Position numbers and translations under genes: made by a program. From the NCBI GenBank assembly GCA_009839975.1, contig VXOP01000359.1:1-41560 (forward strand): a DNA stretch of 41,560 bases. Direction: 5' to 3'. The notes under the pieces were generated by a model that searched no databases, was not told where the DNA came from, and saw only the letters and a program-made list of their open reading frames with translations. The DNA comes from Candidatus Poribacteria bacterium. Its GTDB lineage: Bacteria > Poribacteria > WGA-4E > WGA-3G. Shown here piece after piece: positions 15,367 through 23,781 of this stretch (its first letter is position 1; the number at the start of each line of letters is the position of its first letter).

Positions 15367-15787
15367 TAGGTGCCACTCTTGGTCGCTTTTACATTTCAAT
15401 TTCTGCCATTGTTTCTTCATTTGGATGTGTAAAGTTTTTGGTATGAAATTGGGTTTCTTTGGACAACAACCATCTTTCGTTGCACCTCTCTGCACAATAT
15501 TGATCAGAATCAATGCTGAGCAGATACTTTATCGCGTGGGTTGACGTGCTTCGTAGCACAATCAAGATGAATGTGCTACGGTTTGATAACGCCAAATGCT
15601 AAGTAGATACTTTAGGTGTGCAAAGTTTTGTCACTTGATGATTCTAAGGTATAAAATTCTCGTCTATATAGGTGTGAGATTAACAATCTCCTTGTTCTTG
15701 ACTTACAGAACACCTGATGGTTGTGAAAATAGACTAAAATTCCCAAAACGCCCTTCAGTGTCTTCCGTGTTCTCCGTCAAGTAGATT
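15367..15787. other. Intergenic gap with dispersed repeat and hairpin
   Basis: No gene is seen here. The segment 15480-15610 is related to the repeat cluster at 6508-6741, in the opposite orientation. It shares AATGCTGAGCAGATACTTTA, CGTAGCACAATCAAGATG and GATAACGCCAAATG. A perfect-armed hairpin, GTAGCACA...TGTGCTAC, lies at 15553-15579. Two convergent genes end on either side. Confidence 0.6.
15553..15579. repeat. GTAGCACA hairpin, member of a dispersed repeat
   Basis: GTAGCACA (15553-15560) pairs with TGTGCTAC (15572-15579) around an 11-base loop. The same 25-27 bases, in either orientation, occur at 6508, 6591 and 6717, where the arms are often extended by GCAACGAA. Confidence 0.55.
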
Positions 15788-18205
15788 TCACGCATTCTGA
15801 ATCAATTTAAACTTATGCGCAGCTTCTTCAACGCCAACAAACCGACTGTATATCGCAACGTGGCTTAACTTACCATCCCAATTTCTACCGCCATTTGCTT
15901 CATCACCGAATAGTAGCGGGTATAGTTCCCAATTGCTAAAGTCCCCCTGAATGCTATTGCCGGAATAGATCAACTTACCATCAACGTAGCAGCAGATGTT
16001 ACCATCAAAATAGCTGACAATAACGTGTGTCGGTTTTCCCTGTTCAATTTTCCAAAACGAGAATTCACCACCTTGTCCGTTTTCACCGGTGCGTGGTGTC
16101 CTGATTCGTATTGTAAAGCGGTTACCATCTTGCCCTAAAGTGAAGTTGCGATGCGTGTGATCCTTTGAAAAAGAGATAATCCGAGCTGGACCACTCTGAT
16201 TCAGATTGTCTGTTGTAATCAAACATTCAATCGAAAGTTGATTGCTTTCCTTGCATGTTGCAAGTAGCGTATCATTCTCATTCTTAACTACGAACGAACC
16301 ACCGGTTAGATCCATCTGTCCATCTTCAGTGAATTTTGCGGCACCACGTGTTTCAAGTTCACTGGAATAGAACGGGTCATAACAGAGAATAATGAGATCA
16401 TCGCGTGAACCGGGAAACTCTGTATGAAGCCTGAAGTCTGCGGGGACCTCTGGTAACACCTGAATTGTAAGTGCTGTTGTTGATGTCGATCCTTCTGCAT
16501 CGGTAATCTGTAACATGGCAGTATACTGTCCCAAGTTTTTATACACGTGTGTGGGATTTGATTCATCAGATGTTGTGCCGTCTCCGAAATCCCAATGTGA
16601 TGTGAAATCACCTGCCGATGAGAACGTAACTGTGAGTGGCGCACTCCCCTGAAGCACATCTGCGGATGCTTTTGCTTCAGGACGCAGCTTTTCTCCCGGT
16701 GTATAAGGTGTAAAACGGTACGCAAAATCGTGATGAGGTGATGTGAACGTATATTCACCAGGTTGTGCTGTGCCAATCGGCAGGATTTTCATGTTCCACG
16801 TATCAACACCATCAATTTTATACGGTTGGTCTCCCTGTAGTTCTACTGTTATCGTTTGCGGAGCGGTTGTGTAAACGAGATAGTATTCTCCCTGTTTAGC
16901 AAGGATATATCGCCCTTTGTCATCTCCTATCGGTTCAAGTGTATCAAACGGAGGTGCATCTACCATAAAGTCTTTGAGAAAAGCTATACGAGGCGGACTG
17001 TCGCCCCGTAGAATGCCACCCTTTGCCCACCAGAGCAAGTCTTCAGGGTGTTTGTATGTCTCTCCGTGTCCGACATAGCACCCCGATGCAGTTCCTGCCC
17101 AGAAGTTTTGAACCATCTGATGAGCGGTGATATTCCCCCATCCTTGTGGAATATTTCCTTCATAGCGACATTCATCATAGATAACAGGTTTGCCGTATTG
17201 GCTGCGATAGCGAATACCTTCTGCCATATTAGAGGTCTGGATACTCGTATGCGTCACCCACGGTTTGCTATGGTCATACCAACGTCTGCAATTGTGAATA
17301 CCGCGAAGCCGTTGGTACGGGTCGTGGTCACGAATTATCTGGAAAAACCGGTCCCAATCCGATTCCTGTTTAGCAGGCATGATGTCATATTCATTAGCGA
17401 GAGACCACCACACATTACGAAAAGCTGCTAAACGTGCAACAGCATAACGGATATAATGATCGTCGTTTTCGGCATTCATATTCTCAAAATCCCACCGGTC
17501 ATAAGTGTGGAAAAGGATAACATCCGCTTCAATGCCAAGGTCCAACAGGTTTTGGACACGTTTCTCAAGGTGCTGCCAGAATTCAGGATTAAATCTTGTG
17601 AAATCCCAATCTTTTAGAGGTTTCCCTTGATATGGATAGTAGACAGGTTCGTTTTTATTATAGGAATAATCTTTAGGAAAAATGCACATCCGCATCTTAT
17701 TGAAGGGTGCCTCAGCAAGCGTTTTGAGTGTCTGTTCCGCCATCGCTTCACCCTGATGTACCCAAGCGTAGCAGGTTGTTCCAAACTGATGATACGGCGT
17801 GCCATCGGCATAACGCAGATAGAAGTCTTTATAAACGTGAACAGGTCCGTGATTTTCTTCGGATGGGATGGTACAGGTAAACTCTCCTGTTTTGCCGTTG
17901 AGTTCTGCCGTGTTACTCTTTGTCGTGTAAGTCCATTCTCCAATCTCATCGGGACTAAATCGGACTTTATATACGCCGTTTCCATCATAAAAACCTTGCG
18001 GTTCAAAACTACGACCCTTCTGTTTAAATTCCGCTGAAAATTCCACATCAATGAAAGGATTTCCTGAATCAGGACCATTCAAACTTAACTCATAAATTCC
18101 CCAACGTTCAACCATAGACCTTTCCTTGTTTTCTTTCAACTGTACCGAAGCCTCCCCAAGAGAAACAATCCATAAGAAAGCAACTATAGGATAAATGTAT
18201 GTCAA
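15788..18205 (-). CDS. DUF5060/DUF4038 glycosidase-like protein with PKD and LamG domains
   Basis: This is an 805-residue exported protein. After a hydrophobic start (about 3-19) comes a DUF5060-type beta domain (30-118, MVERWGIYELSLNGPDSGNP). A DUF4038-like TIM barrel follows (119-420), with the acid/base candidate E272 in WWSLANEYD and the nucleophile candidate E345 in VIYDECRYEG. Next are a small beta domain (425-505), a PKD domain (510-585, WDFGDGTTSDESNPTHVY) and a LamG-like C-terminal domain (590-800, ending WDGKLSHVAIYSRFVGVEEA). The start codon is TTG, supported by GAGGT five bases upstream. The barrel class is related to glycosidases that act on plant or algal polysaccharides. The PKD and LamG parts suggest surface or polysaccharide binding. 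It is a single-gene unit. Confidence 0.83.
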   Translation of the reverse strand: MTYIYPIVAFLWIVSLGEASVQLKENKERSMVERWGIYELSLNGPDSGNPFIDVEFSAEFKQKGRSFEPQGFYDGNGVYKVRFSPDEIGEWTYTTKSNTAELNGKTGEFTCTIPSEENHGPVHVYKDFYLRYADGTPYHQFGTTCYAWVHQGEAMAEQTLKTLAEAPFNKMRMCIFPKDYSYNKNEPVYYPYQGKPLKDWDFTRFNPEFWQHLEKRVQNLLDLGIEADVILFHTYDRWDFENMNAENDDHYIRYAVARLAAFRNVWWSLANEYDIMPAKQESDWDRFFQIIRDHDPYQRLRGIHNCRRWYDHSKPWVTHTSIQTSNMAEGIRYRSQYGKPVIYDECRYEGNIPQGWGNITAHQMVQNFWAGTASGCYVGHGETYKHPEDLLWWAKGGILRGDSPPRIAFLKDFMVDAPPFDTLEPIGDDKGRYILAKQGEYYLVYTTAPQTITVELQGDQPYKIDGVDTWNMKILPIGTAQPGEYTFTSPHHDFAYRFTPYTPGEKLRPEAKASADVLQGSAPLTVTFSSAGDFTSHWDFGDGTTSDESNPTHVYKNLGQYTAMLQITDAEGSTSTTALTIQVLPEVPADFRLHTEFPGSRDDLIILCYDPFYSSELETRGAAKFTEDGQMDLTGGSFVVKNENDTLLATCKESNQLSIECLITTDNLNQSGPARIISFSKDHTHRNFTLGQDGNRFTIRIRTPRTGENGQGGEFSFWKIEQGKPTHVIVSYFDGNICCYVDGKLIYSGNSIQGDFSNWELYPLLFGDEANGGRNWDGKLSHVAIYSRFVGVEEAAHKFKLIQNA

Positions 18206-18431
18206 AACTCACCTCAGTAATTGATGACAGTATAGTTGATTTCAATATGAAAAGTGAGATATTTGATACATCACAGTATACTTCAAAAGCTAGTACCCGT
18301 CAAGTTAACAATGGGACATTAGACCATTTTCTGAACAATCCTGTCCAGAAAATGAACAGAAACCTATCAATATCTCTATCAGAACCCGTAAGAAACATAC
18401 ACTATAGACCTACTCTTTAGATAAACCATTT

Positions 18432-18448
18432 TGGCACAAGAATTGCTA
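18432..18448 (+). promoter_or_regulatory. Sigma-54 (-24/-12) promoter upstream of the lipoprotein/propeller unit
   Basis: TGGCAC-AAGAA-TTGCTA is an exact match to the sigma-54 core TGGCAC-N5-TTGCW. It faces the lipoprotein gene whose ATG is at 18514, about 65 bases away. A second exact match lies before the next propeller gene (21393-21409). Two perfect matches in the same orientation in front of related genes make chance unlikely. Confidence 0.8.
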
Positions 18449-18513
18449 TAGAAGTGCTTAAATAACAAATTCAGAACACAGAACAATTACCCATTCATTT
18501 TGGAGAAGCAAAA

Positions 18514-18906
18514 ATGGCTAAATTAAAGCAACTATATCCTATTCTGATCTGTTTGTTGATGACAGGATGCGCAGCACTTTTTTCTGAGCAAGAGTATGTA
18601 TTAGTTGATCAGAAAGTATCTCAACAACCTGTTTTTTCAGGAGTAGTTTATTCTATACCAGAGCAGGTTAATGTTCGCAAAATTGTGCTACTCGGTAGAG
18701 GAAAGGTACAGAATTTCGATGTATATGTCCGTGATGAAAAAAATAATTGGAAATTCACAAAAGAGGTGCAAAGGGCAATAGAGTTTCCATTTGAGATCTT
18801 TGTCGTTGCGAATACGGATGCTATTAAAATCGCACACCGTTCTGTTACCGGTAAAGGACGTATTGAAACAATTCAACTCTACACGATTGCAGAAAAAGAG
18901 AAGTAA
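18514..18906 (+). CDS. Small lipoprotein (130 aa)
   Basis: A lipoprotein signal peptide is clear: MAKLKQLYPILICLLMTGC, with the lipobox LMTGC placing the modified cysteine at residue 19. The mature part is about 110 residues with alternating strands (VRKIVLLGRGKVQNFDVYVR), which suggests a small beta domain. No family is recognised. GGAG stands nine bases before the ATG. It is the first gene behind a sigma-54 promoter, and the first propeller protein starts 10 bases after its stop, so they are co-transcribed. It may anchor or assist the propeller protein at the envelope. Confidence 0.75.
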   Translation: MAKLKQLYPILICLLMTGCAALFSEQEYVLVDQKVSQQPVFSGVVYSIPEQVNVRKIVLLGRGKVQNFDVYVRDEKNNWKFTKEVQRAIEFPFEIFVVANTDAIKIAHRSVTGKGRIETIQLYTIAEKEK

Positions 18907-18916
18907 GGGAAATGCC

Positions 18917-21250
18917 ATGAATACATGTGCTTTCTGTGTCAGACAAGGTCTGTTGTTTCTTATTGTTTTCATCAGCATTGTAGGGGGACAGTATACTGCA
19001 TTAGCAGTTGAACCTATAGCCACGATTGGACAACCGCAACCTGAAAGGCACGTTTTTCTTTCCAACGATAGGTATTTGCGAGTTGTTCGAACACACATTC
19101 AGATCGTTGACTCCAATTCAGGTGTTGTGGTAGCTGAATTTGCTGATCTAACACAGGACAAATTGTTAGGGATTAGTCCGACTGGCGCACACGTGGCAAT
19201 TCTACACGCTACTGGTGTTGAAGATAAAAGGATGATAAACATTTGGGATGTTAATACACAAAACCTGATTTCTGAGTGGGAAATTGGATCCGGATCACCA
19301 TATATCGCTGCGTTTAGTCCTGTGGACCCGATCTTAGTTATCTCCATTGATAATCAAAAACATCTGTGGAACTGGAAGACAGGTGAATTTCTTGGAACAA
19401 TGATGGGAGAACGAAGAAAATCAGAATTTTGTTCCTACACAGAAAATGGCAGAATTTGCGGCGGCGAATATGAAAATGAAATGGTTTTTACACCTGATGG
19501 CACGTATTTTATGAACGGTTCAAGACGCCCAGATATAGAGGTGTGGAACATTGAAACACAAAAACTGGAAGGACATTTTGAAGGTCATGAAGGAAATTGG
19601 GTTGAAGGGTTGGCGATGAGCCCAGATGGAAAAAGACTCGCATCCTTTGAAGTATCAAATTTAATTTATGTGTGGGATATAGAAACACGACAATTGTTAT
19701 GGAAGATGGTAAATGGAATAGGAAGAGTTACCGATTTAACTTTCAGTCCGGACAGTCAACATCTGTATGTTTCATCAAGAAACGGTAGGTTACGTAAAGT
19801 CGGCAGTAACCCTTATGAAGGGTGGGATGATACAGTTCGCGTCTGGGATGTCAGAACAGGAGAACATATTGATACGTTCAGCACAGAATTTCGTGATATA
19901 GAAGCAATCACACTGTCACCGGATGGGAAAACAATGCTCTTGAATTATCACGATGCAGAGGTAATGTGGGATATTCAAAAGAAGCGAAAGCAAAATGTAT
20001 GGGCGGATTTTATCAAACCCGGAGGGTATCAGGCTGTTGTCGTAAGTCCTGACGGCAAAACTGTAGTTTCTGTATCCGCGCACTGTTTTAAGACTTGGGA
20101 TGTTGCTTCACAACAAATGGGAGTAATAGTTTCCGCAGATGGTCATAGATACCGGAGTGTTGGATTCGCTACTGATAGCAAAACACTTGTTGTTGGCAGA
20201 AATTCTGACCCTTTTCTTGAATTCAGAGACATTCACACGGGAAAACTTGATATGCTTTATCCACATTCGCTTTGGTATGTTGAGAGCATTACCTTCGGCA
20301 CCACTGGAAAATGGTTTGCAGTGTCAGATTCTGGACGTGAACTTGCTATCTTAGACACAAAAAACACGGAAAACCCCCAACCGCTTCATTCACACGTTGA
20401 TCTTGGAGCAGAGCCACGTTTCTATAAATTTGGCTTCAGTGAAAATGACAAATATTTCGCTGCTTATGCCTACACAAGTAACAATGATGACTATAAACGT
20501 TGGATACTACTCTGGGAACGCGAAGGGACAACGTTTGCTTTTAAATACGCATGGGAGGCGTCAGGATTTTACTATCCACCGGAATTTACAACCCAATCAG
20601 ATGGTTCAACACTGTTGGCAGCGGCTGCAGGAGATCTAAAGATTTGGAAACTATCACCATCGCAACCACAGCTCTTATCAACATTGAAAGGATATGGAGA
20701 TTCACCAGTCCTATTCACCGCAGACAATAAATATCTCTTTACTGCCAATGATGAAGCCACTCAACTATGGGATTGGAGGATGGAGACACCGATTGAACAT
20801 TCAACTATTCCAGACTATTTTGCCATTAGTCAAGATGGTGCTGCGCTCCTTGCTTATTCTGATAGTGGGGAAATTCAGGTCTGGAACGGGAAGACGTTAC
20901 TACCTAAACTACCAGTTGAACCCCACGGCAAGAAAATTGCCACACTCGGAGAAGTAAAGCGAAACCAACTCCTACAGAACTTTCCAAACCCATTTAACCC
21001 TGAGACTTGGATACCATTCCAACTTACCGATCGGCGTAATGTTTCAATTCATATCTATACGCCGACAGGCAATTTAGTCCGAACTTTGTCATTAGGCGTG
21101 ATGTCTGCGGGGAATTATACCTCTCAAAGCAAAGCAATCCATTGGGATGGACGCAATAAACATGGAGAATTTGTCAGTAGCGGTATCTATCTGTATACAA
21201 TCAATGCTGGCGAGTTCTCTGCTACACGCAAGATGCTAATACAAAAATAA
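18917..21250 (+). CDS. Secreted beta-propeller (WD40-like) protein 1 with C-terminal FlgD-type module
   Basis: The start is set at the ATG 18917 because a signal peptide follows directly (CVRQGLLFLIVFISIVGGQY). The frame is open upstream to 18791, but those residues overlap the lipoprotein gene and lack export features. The mature protein (777 residues with signal) is made of WD40-like blades ending in phrases such as IEVWNIETQ, VYVWDIETRQL, DDTVRVWDVRTG and IKTWDVAS, with SPDGK before them. The last 93 residues (685-777) are a FlgD-Ig/sorting-like module: LLQNFPNPFNPETWIPFQL, then IYTPTGNLVRTLSLG, SSGIYLYTINAG and FSATRKMLIQK. It lies in tandem with two paralogues. A surface binding or scaffold role is likely. 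Confidence 0.85.
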   Translation: MNTCAFCVRQGLLFLIVFISIVGGQYTALAVEPIATIGQPQPERHVFLSNDRYLRVVRTHIQIVDSNSGVVVAEFADLTQDKLLGISPTGAHVAILHATGVEDKRMINIWDVNTQNLISEWEIGSGSPYIAAFSPVDPILVISIDNQKHLWNWKTGEFLGTMMGERRKSEFCSYTENGRICGGEYENEMVFTPDGTYFMNGSRRPDIEVWNIETQKLEGHFEGHEGNWVEGLAMSPDGKRLASFEVSNLIYVWDIETRQLLWKMVNGIGRVTDLTFSPDSQHLYVSSRNGRLRKVGSNPYEGWDDTVRVWDVRTGEHIDTFSTEFRDIEAITLSPDGKTMLLNYHDAEVMWDIQKKRKQNVWADFIKPGGYQAVVVSPDGKTVVSVSAHCFKTWDVASQQMGVIVSADGHRYRSVGFATDSKTLVVGRNSDPFLEFRDIHTGKLDMLYPHSLWYVESITFGTTGKWFAVSDSGRELAILDTKNTENPQPLHSHVDLGAEPRFYKFGFSENDKYFAAYAYTSNNDDYKRWILLWEREGTTFAFKYAWEASGFYYPPEFTTQSDGSTLLAAAAGDLKIWKLSPSQPQLLSTLKGYGDSPVLFTADNKYLFTANDEATQLWDWRMETPIEHSTIPDYFAISQDGAALLAYSDSGEIQVWNGKTLLPKLPVEPHGKKIATLGEVKRNQLLQNFPNPFNPETWIPFQLTDRRNVSIHIYTPTGNLVRTLSLGVMSAGNYTSQSKAIHWDGRNKHGEFVSSGIYLYTINAGEFSATRKMLIQK
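20969..21247 (+). other. C-terminal FNPETWIPFQL module of propeller protein 1
   Basis: This 93-codon segment recurs at 23417-23695 and 25834-26112. It is far more alike between the three paralogues than the propellers are. Positions 21194-21235 and 23642-23683 are identical over 42 bases, with two differences in the third copy. Related modules at the C termini of exported proteins act as sorting signals in type IX secretion, or fold like FlgD Ig domains. Confidence 0.7.
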
Positions 21251-21392
21251 CCCTGTCTCAGCATTCTCGGTTGGTGCAGCAAATGCACCTGAACGTGCAG
21301 TCGCAAGAACTGCTTGCCCGTCTTTGTGCAGGTTATCCCGGTATGATGCCTTTCAGTTGTTGAATTTCAGTCCGTCTTAACGCCAATCGGCT

Positions 21393-21409
21393 TGGCACGA
21401 ATTTTGCTT
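21393..21409 (+). promoter_or_regulatory. Sigma-54 (-24/-12) promoter upstream of propeller gene 2
   Basis: TGGCAC-GAATT-TTGCTT is an exact sigma-54 core, 34 bases before the ATG at 21443. It means the reading frame that opens at 21393 is promoter rather than coding sequence. The gap 21251-21392 upstream also has a small hairpin, GGTGCA-GCAAA-TGCACC (21273-21289). Confidence 0.8.
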
Positions 21410-21442
21410 TCTATTTTATATGAAATCGCTTGGAGTTTTTTT

Positions 21443-23698
21443 ATGAAGAAATTTGCATCTGTCTTTAATTGGTTTCAAGTTTATGTTGTTTTGATAGGTA
21501 TTGTCTGTGTGCCTGGCATTGCTTTGGCACTTGAACCTATTGCCACCATCGGACAACCGCTTCCAATACAGCACAGTTTTCTGGACAATAATACGATTTT
21601 GCGCGTTGTCCCAACCCATATTCAGGTTGTTGATGCCAATACTGGTGATGTTATGGATGAATTCGGTAATTTGGCATACTGTAGCGATGTTGTGTTTAGT
21701 CCGAATGCCCCATATTTAGCAATTCAATCTTCCAACCGACCAAATTTTGTAGAAATTTGGGATGTCAACACTCGTGAAAAAATATCCGAGTGGGAGATTG
21801 ATGACGAATTTCATATCGCAGCATTTAGTCCGACGCAACCACTCCTTGCTATCTTAATAGACAGAAGGATACATTTATGGAATTGGCAGACTGGACAACA
21901 TATTGACACAACTATAGTTAATCTATACGGTAATGCGTTTGCGTTTGCGCCAGATGGGAAACATCTCGTCGTCGCTTCAAAAGAACCATATATAGAGGTG
22001 TGGAATGTGGAGACAGGCGAACGAGTTGAACATTTTAGAGGACATACAAGCATTTGGTTACGTGGTACGGTTATCAGTCCAGATGGAAATCATATAGCAA
22101 TGTATAATTCAAGAGAGACAGACATTTATGTATGGAATATTGAAACACAAGCACTAATATGGAATACTAAAAGTGGCACTGGAGCGATTAAAGACCTAAC
22201 ATTCAGTCCGGACAGTCAAAGTTTGTATGTTGCTACAAGAACACAAAGATTGAGTAGGTCTGGTCCTAATCCTTGGGAAGGTTGGGACGATAAAGTACGT
22301 GTTTGGGATGTTAAATCAGGACAACAAATTGACGCGTTTAGCACAAAGTTTCATGATTTAAATGGGATAGCATTATCGCCAGATGGTAAAACTGTGTTAA
22401 TGGAATATCCTAATGTTGTGGTGTTATGGGATATAGAGGAGAAGAAACCTATACAGATATGGGAAGATTTTGTCGGTGAATCGTATCCCAGTTCAGTTGA
22501 GCTAAGTCCAGATGGCAAAACTGTCGCAGCAATATCAAGGCAGTTTATAAAAACCTGGGATGTTGCTTCAGAGCAGATGCAGTTAAGTATTTCTGCCGAT
22601 GGATATAGGTTTGAAGATATGGCTATATCTCCAGACAGTAAAAGACTCGCTGTTATCAAGGACCCGTGGGTTGAAATGCGCGACATTCAAACTGGAAAAG
22701 TTGAAACGCAAATTTATCCGCATACCGTTATGTCCATGGAGGATATAACCTTTAGTTCCACTGGAAGATGGCTTACAGTATCTGGCTGGGAAGATCTCGT
22801 TATTTTTGACTTGAACAACCTTGAGAATCCACAGATACTACCCCCTGACGTTGTGCCGGGTTTAAAACCGTATTATGATGAATTAACTTTCAGTGAAAAC
22901 GACGAATTTCTTGCTGCTTCGGTCTGGTCAAATAGCACTCATGACCGTAGTTATTGGATCTATTTGTGGAAACGCGAAGGTGAAACCTTCGTTTTCCAAT
23001 ACGCATGGGAGACGATAGAATTAGATTATCCGCTTGCTTTTCACACCAATGCTAAAGGTTCAATAGTTATAGCAGCTCCCGATTGGAAAGAAATCCAAAT
23101 TTGGGAACTCTTGCCAGAGAAACGTCAAATGTTAACAACCTTAGTAAACAAAGGAGGACCAGTGCGATTTAGTCAAGATGGACGTTACCTCTACTCTCCT
23201 GCCCAGATTTGGGACTGGCAGACAAGTAGACCTATCAAAAATACATCTTACCCAAGATTTGATGACATCAATCAGGATGGCTCTGTTATATTGTCATATA
23301 CAATGTCGGGACAATACCAAGTTTATGATGTAAAACACACACTATCTCTGCTACCTTATGCTGTAGAACCGGAAGACAAGAAGATCGTTATACTCGGGGA
23401 AATAAAGCGGAACCAGCTTCTACAAAACTTTCCAAATCCATTCAACCCCGAAACCTGGATTCCGTTTCAGCTTGCGGACAAGAGCAATGTTACGATTCAG
23501 ATCTATACACCGACTGGCGATTTAGTCAGAACCTTGTCATTAGGTGTGATGGCTGCGGGGAATTATTCATCACAAGCCAAAGCGATCCATTGGGATGGAC
23601 GCAACAATCGGGGTGAACCTGTCAGTAGTGGAATCTATCTCTATACAATCAATGCTGGCGAGTTCTCTGCTACACGCAAGATGTTAATTCGTAAATAG
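21443..23698 (+). CDS. Secreted beta-propeller (WD40-like) protein 2 with C-terminal FlgD-type module
   Basis: The start is placed at ATG 21443. GGAG stands seven bases upstream, and a signal peptide follows (MKKFASVFNWFQVYVVLIG, ending PGIALA). Translation from the upstream in-frame codon would run through the sigma-54 promoter. The 751-residue protein begins its mature part with LEPIATIGQPLPIQHSFLD, very close to paralogue 1. Blades end in VEIWDVNTRE, IEVWNVETGE, DKVRVWDVKSG and IKTWDVASEQ. The C-terminal module starts LLQNFPNPFNPETWIPFQL and ends FSATRKMLIRK. It shares the transcript with paralogue 3, 83 bases downstream. Its ligand is unknown. Confidence 0.85.
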   Translation: MKKFASVFNWFQVYVVLIGIVCVPGIALALEPIATIGQPLPIQHSFLDNNTILRVVPTHIQVVDANTGDVMDEFGNLAYCSDVVFSPNAPYLAIQSSNRPNFVEIWDVNTREKISEWEIDDEFHIAAFSPTQPLLAILIDRRIHLWNWQTGQHIDTTIVNLYGNAFAFAPDGKHLVVASKEPYIEVWNVETGERVEHFRGHTSIWLRGTVISPDGNHIAMYNSRETDIYVWNIETQALIWNTKSGTGAIKDLTFSPDSQSLYVATRTQRLSRSGPNPWEGWDDKVRVWDVKSGQQIDAFSTKFHDLNGIALSPDGKTVLMEYPNVVVLWDIEEKKPIQIWEDFVGESYPSSVELSPDGKTVAAISRQFIKTWDVASEQMQLSISADGYRFEDMAISPDSKRLAVIKDPWVEMRDIQTGKVETQIYPHTVMSMEDITFSSTGRWLTVSGWEDLVIFDLNNLENPQILPPDVVPGLKPYYDELTFSENDEFLAASVWSNSTHDRSYWIYLWKREGETFVFQYAWETIELDYPLAFHTNAKGSIVIAAPDWKEIQIWELLPEKRQMLTTLVNKGGPVRFSQDGRYLYSPAQIWDWQTSRPIKNTSYPRFDDINQDGSVILSYTMSGQYQVYDVKHTLSLLPYAVEPEDKKIVILGEIKRNQLLQNFPNPFNPETWIPFQLADKSNVTIQIYTPTGDLVRTLSLGVMAAGNYSSQAKAIHWDGRNNRGEPVSSGIYLYTINAGEFSATRKMLIRK

Positions 23699-23781
23699 AC
23701 CATATTGCTCAATATAAAGACCTTTGTCAGAACTACAAATTCACATACGATGTGGAATATTAATAATCTGGAGTTTCTGCT

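Noticed and set aside
18199-18420. A 73-codon plus-strand frame (MSKLTSVIDDS...) between the glycosidase and the lipoprotein
   Set aside because: It has no good ribosome binding site, overlaps the 5' end and ribosome binding site of the minus-strand gene, and has a composition like noncoding sequence.
18791-18916. Upstream extension of propeller gene 1
   Set aside because: It overlaps the lipoprotein gene and lacks a signal peptide. The ATG at 18917 is followed directly by one.
21251-21392. Small hairpin GGTGCA-GCAAA-TGCACC (21273-21289) as terminator
   Set aside because: The six-base stem has no T-run, so it is not supported as a terminator.
21393-21442. Upstream extension of propeller gene 2
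   Set aside because: The segment is the sigma-54 promoter and untranslated leader. GGAG precedes the ATG at 21443, which opens the signal peptide.
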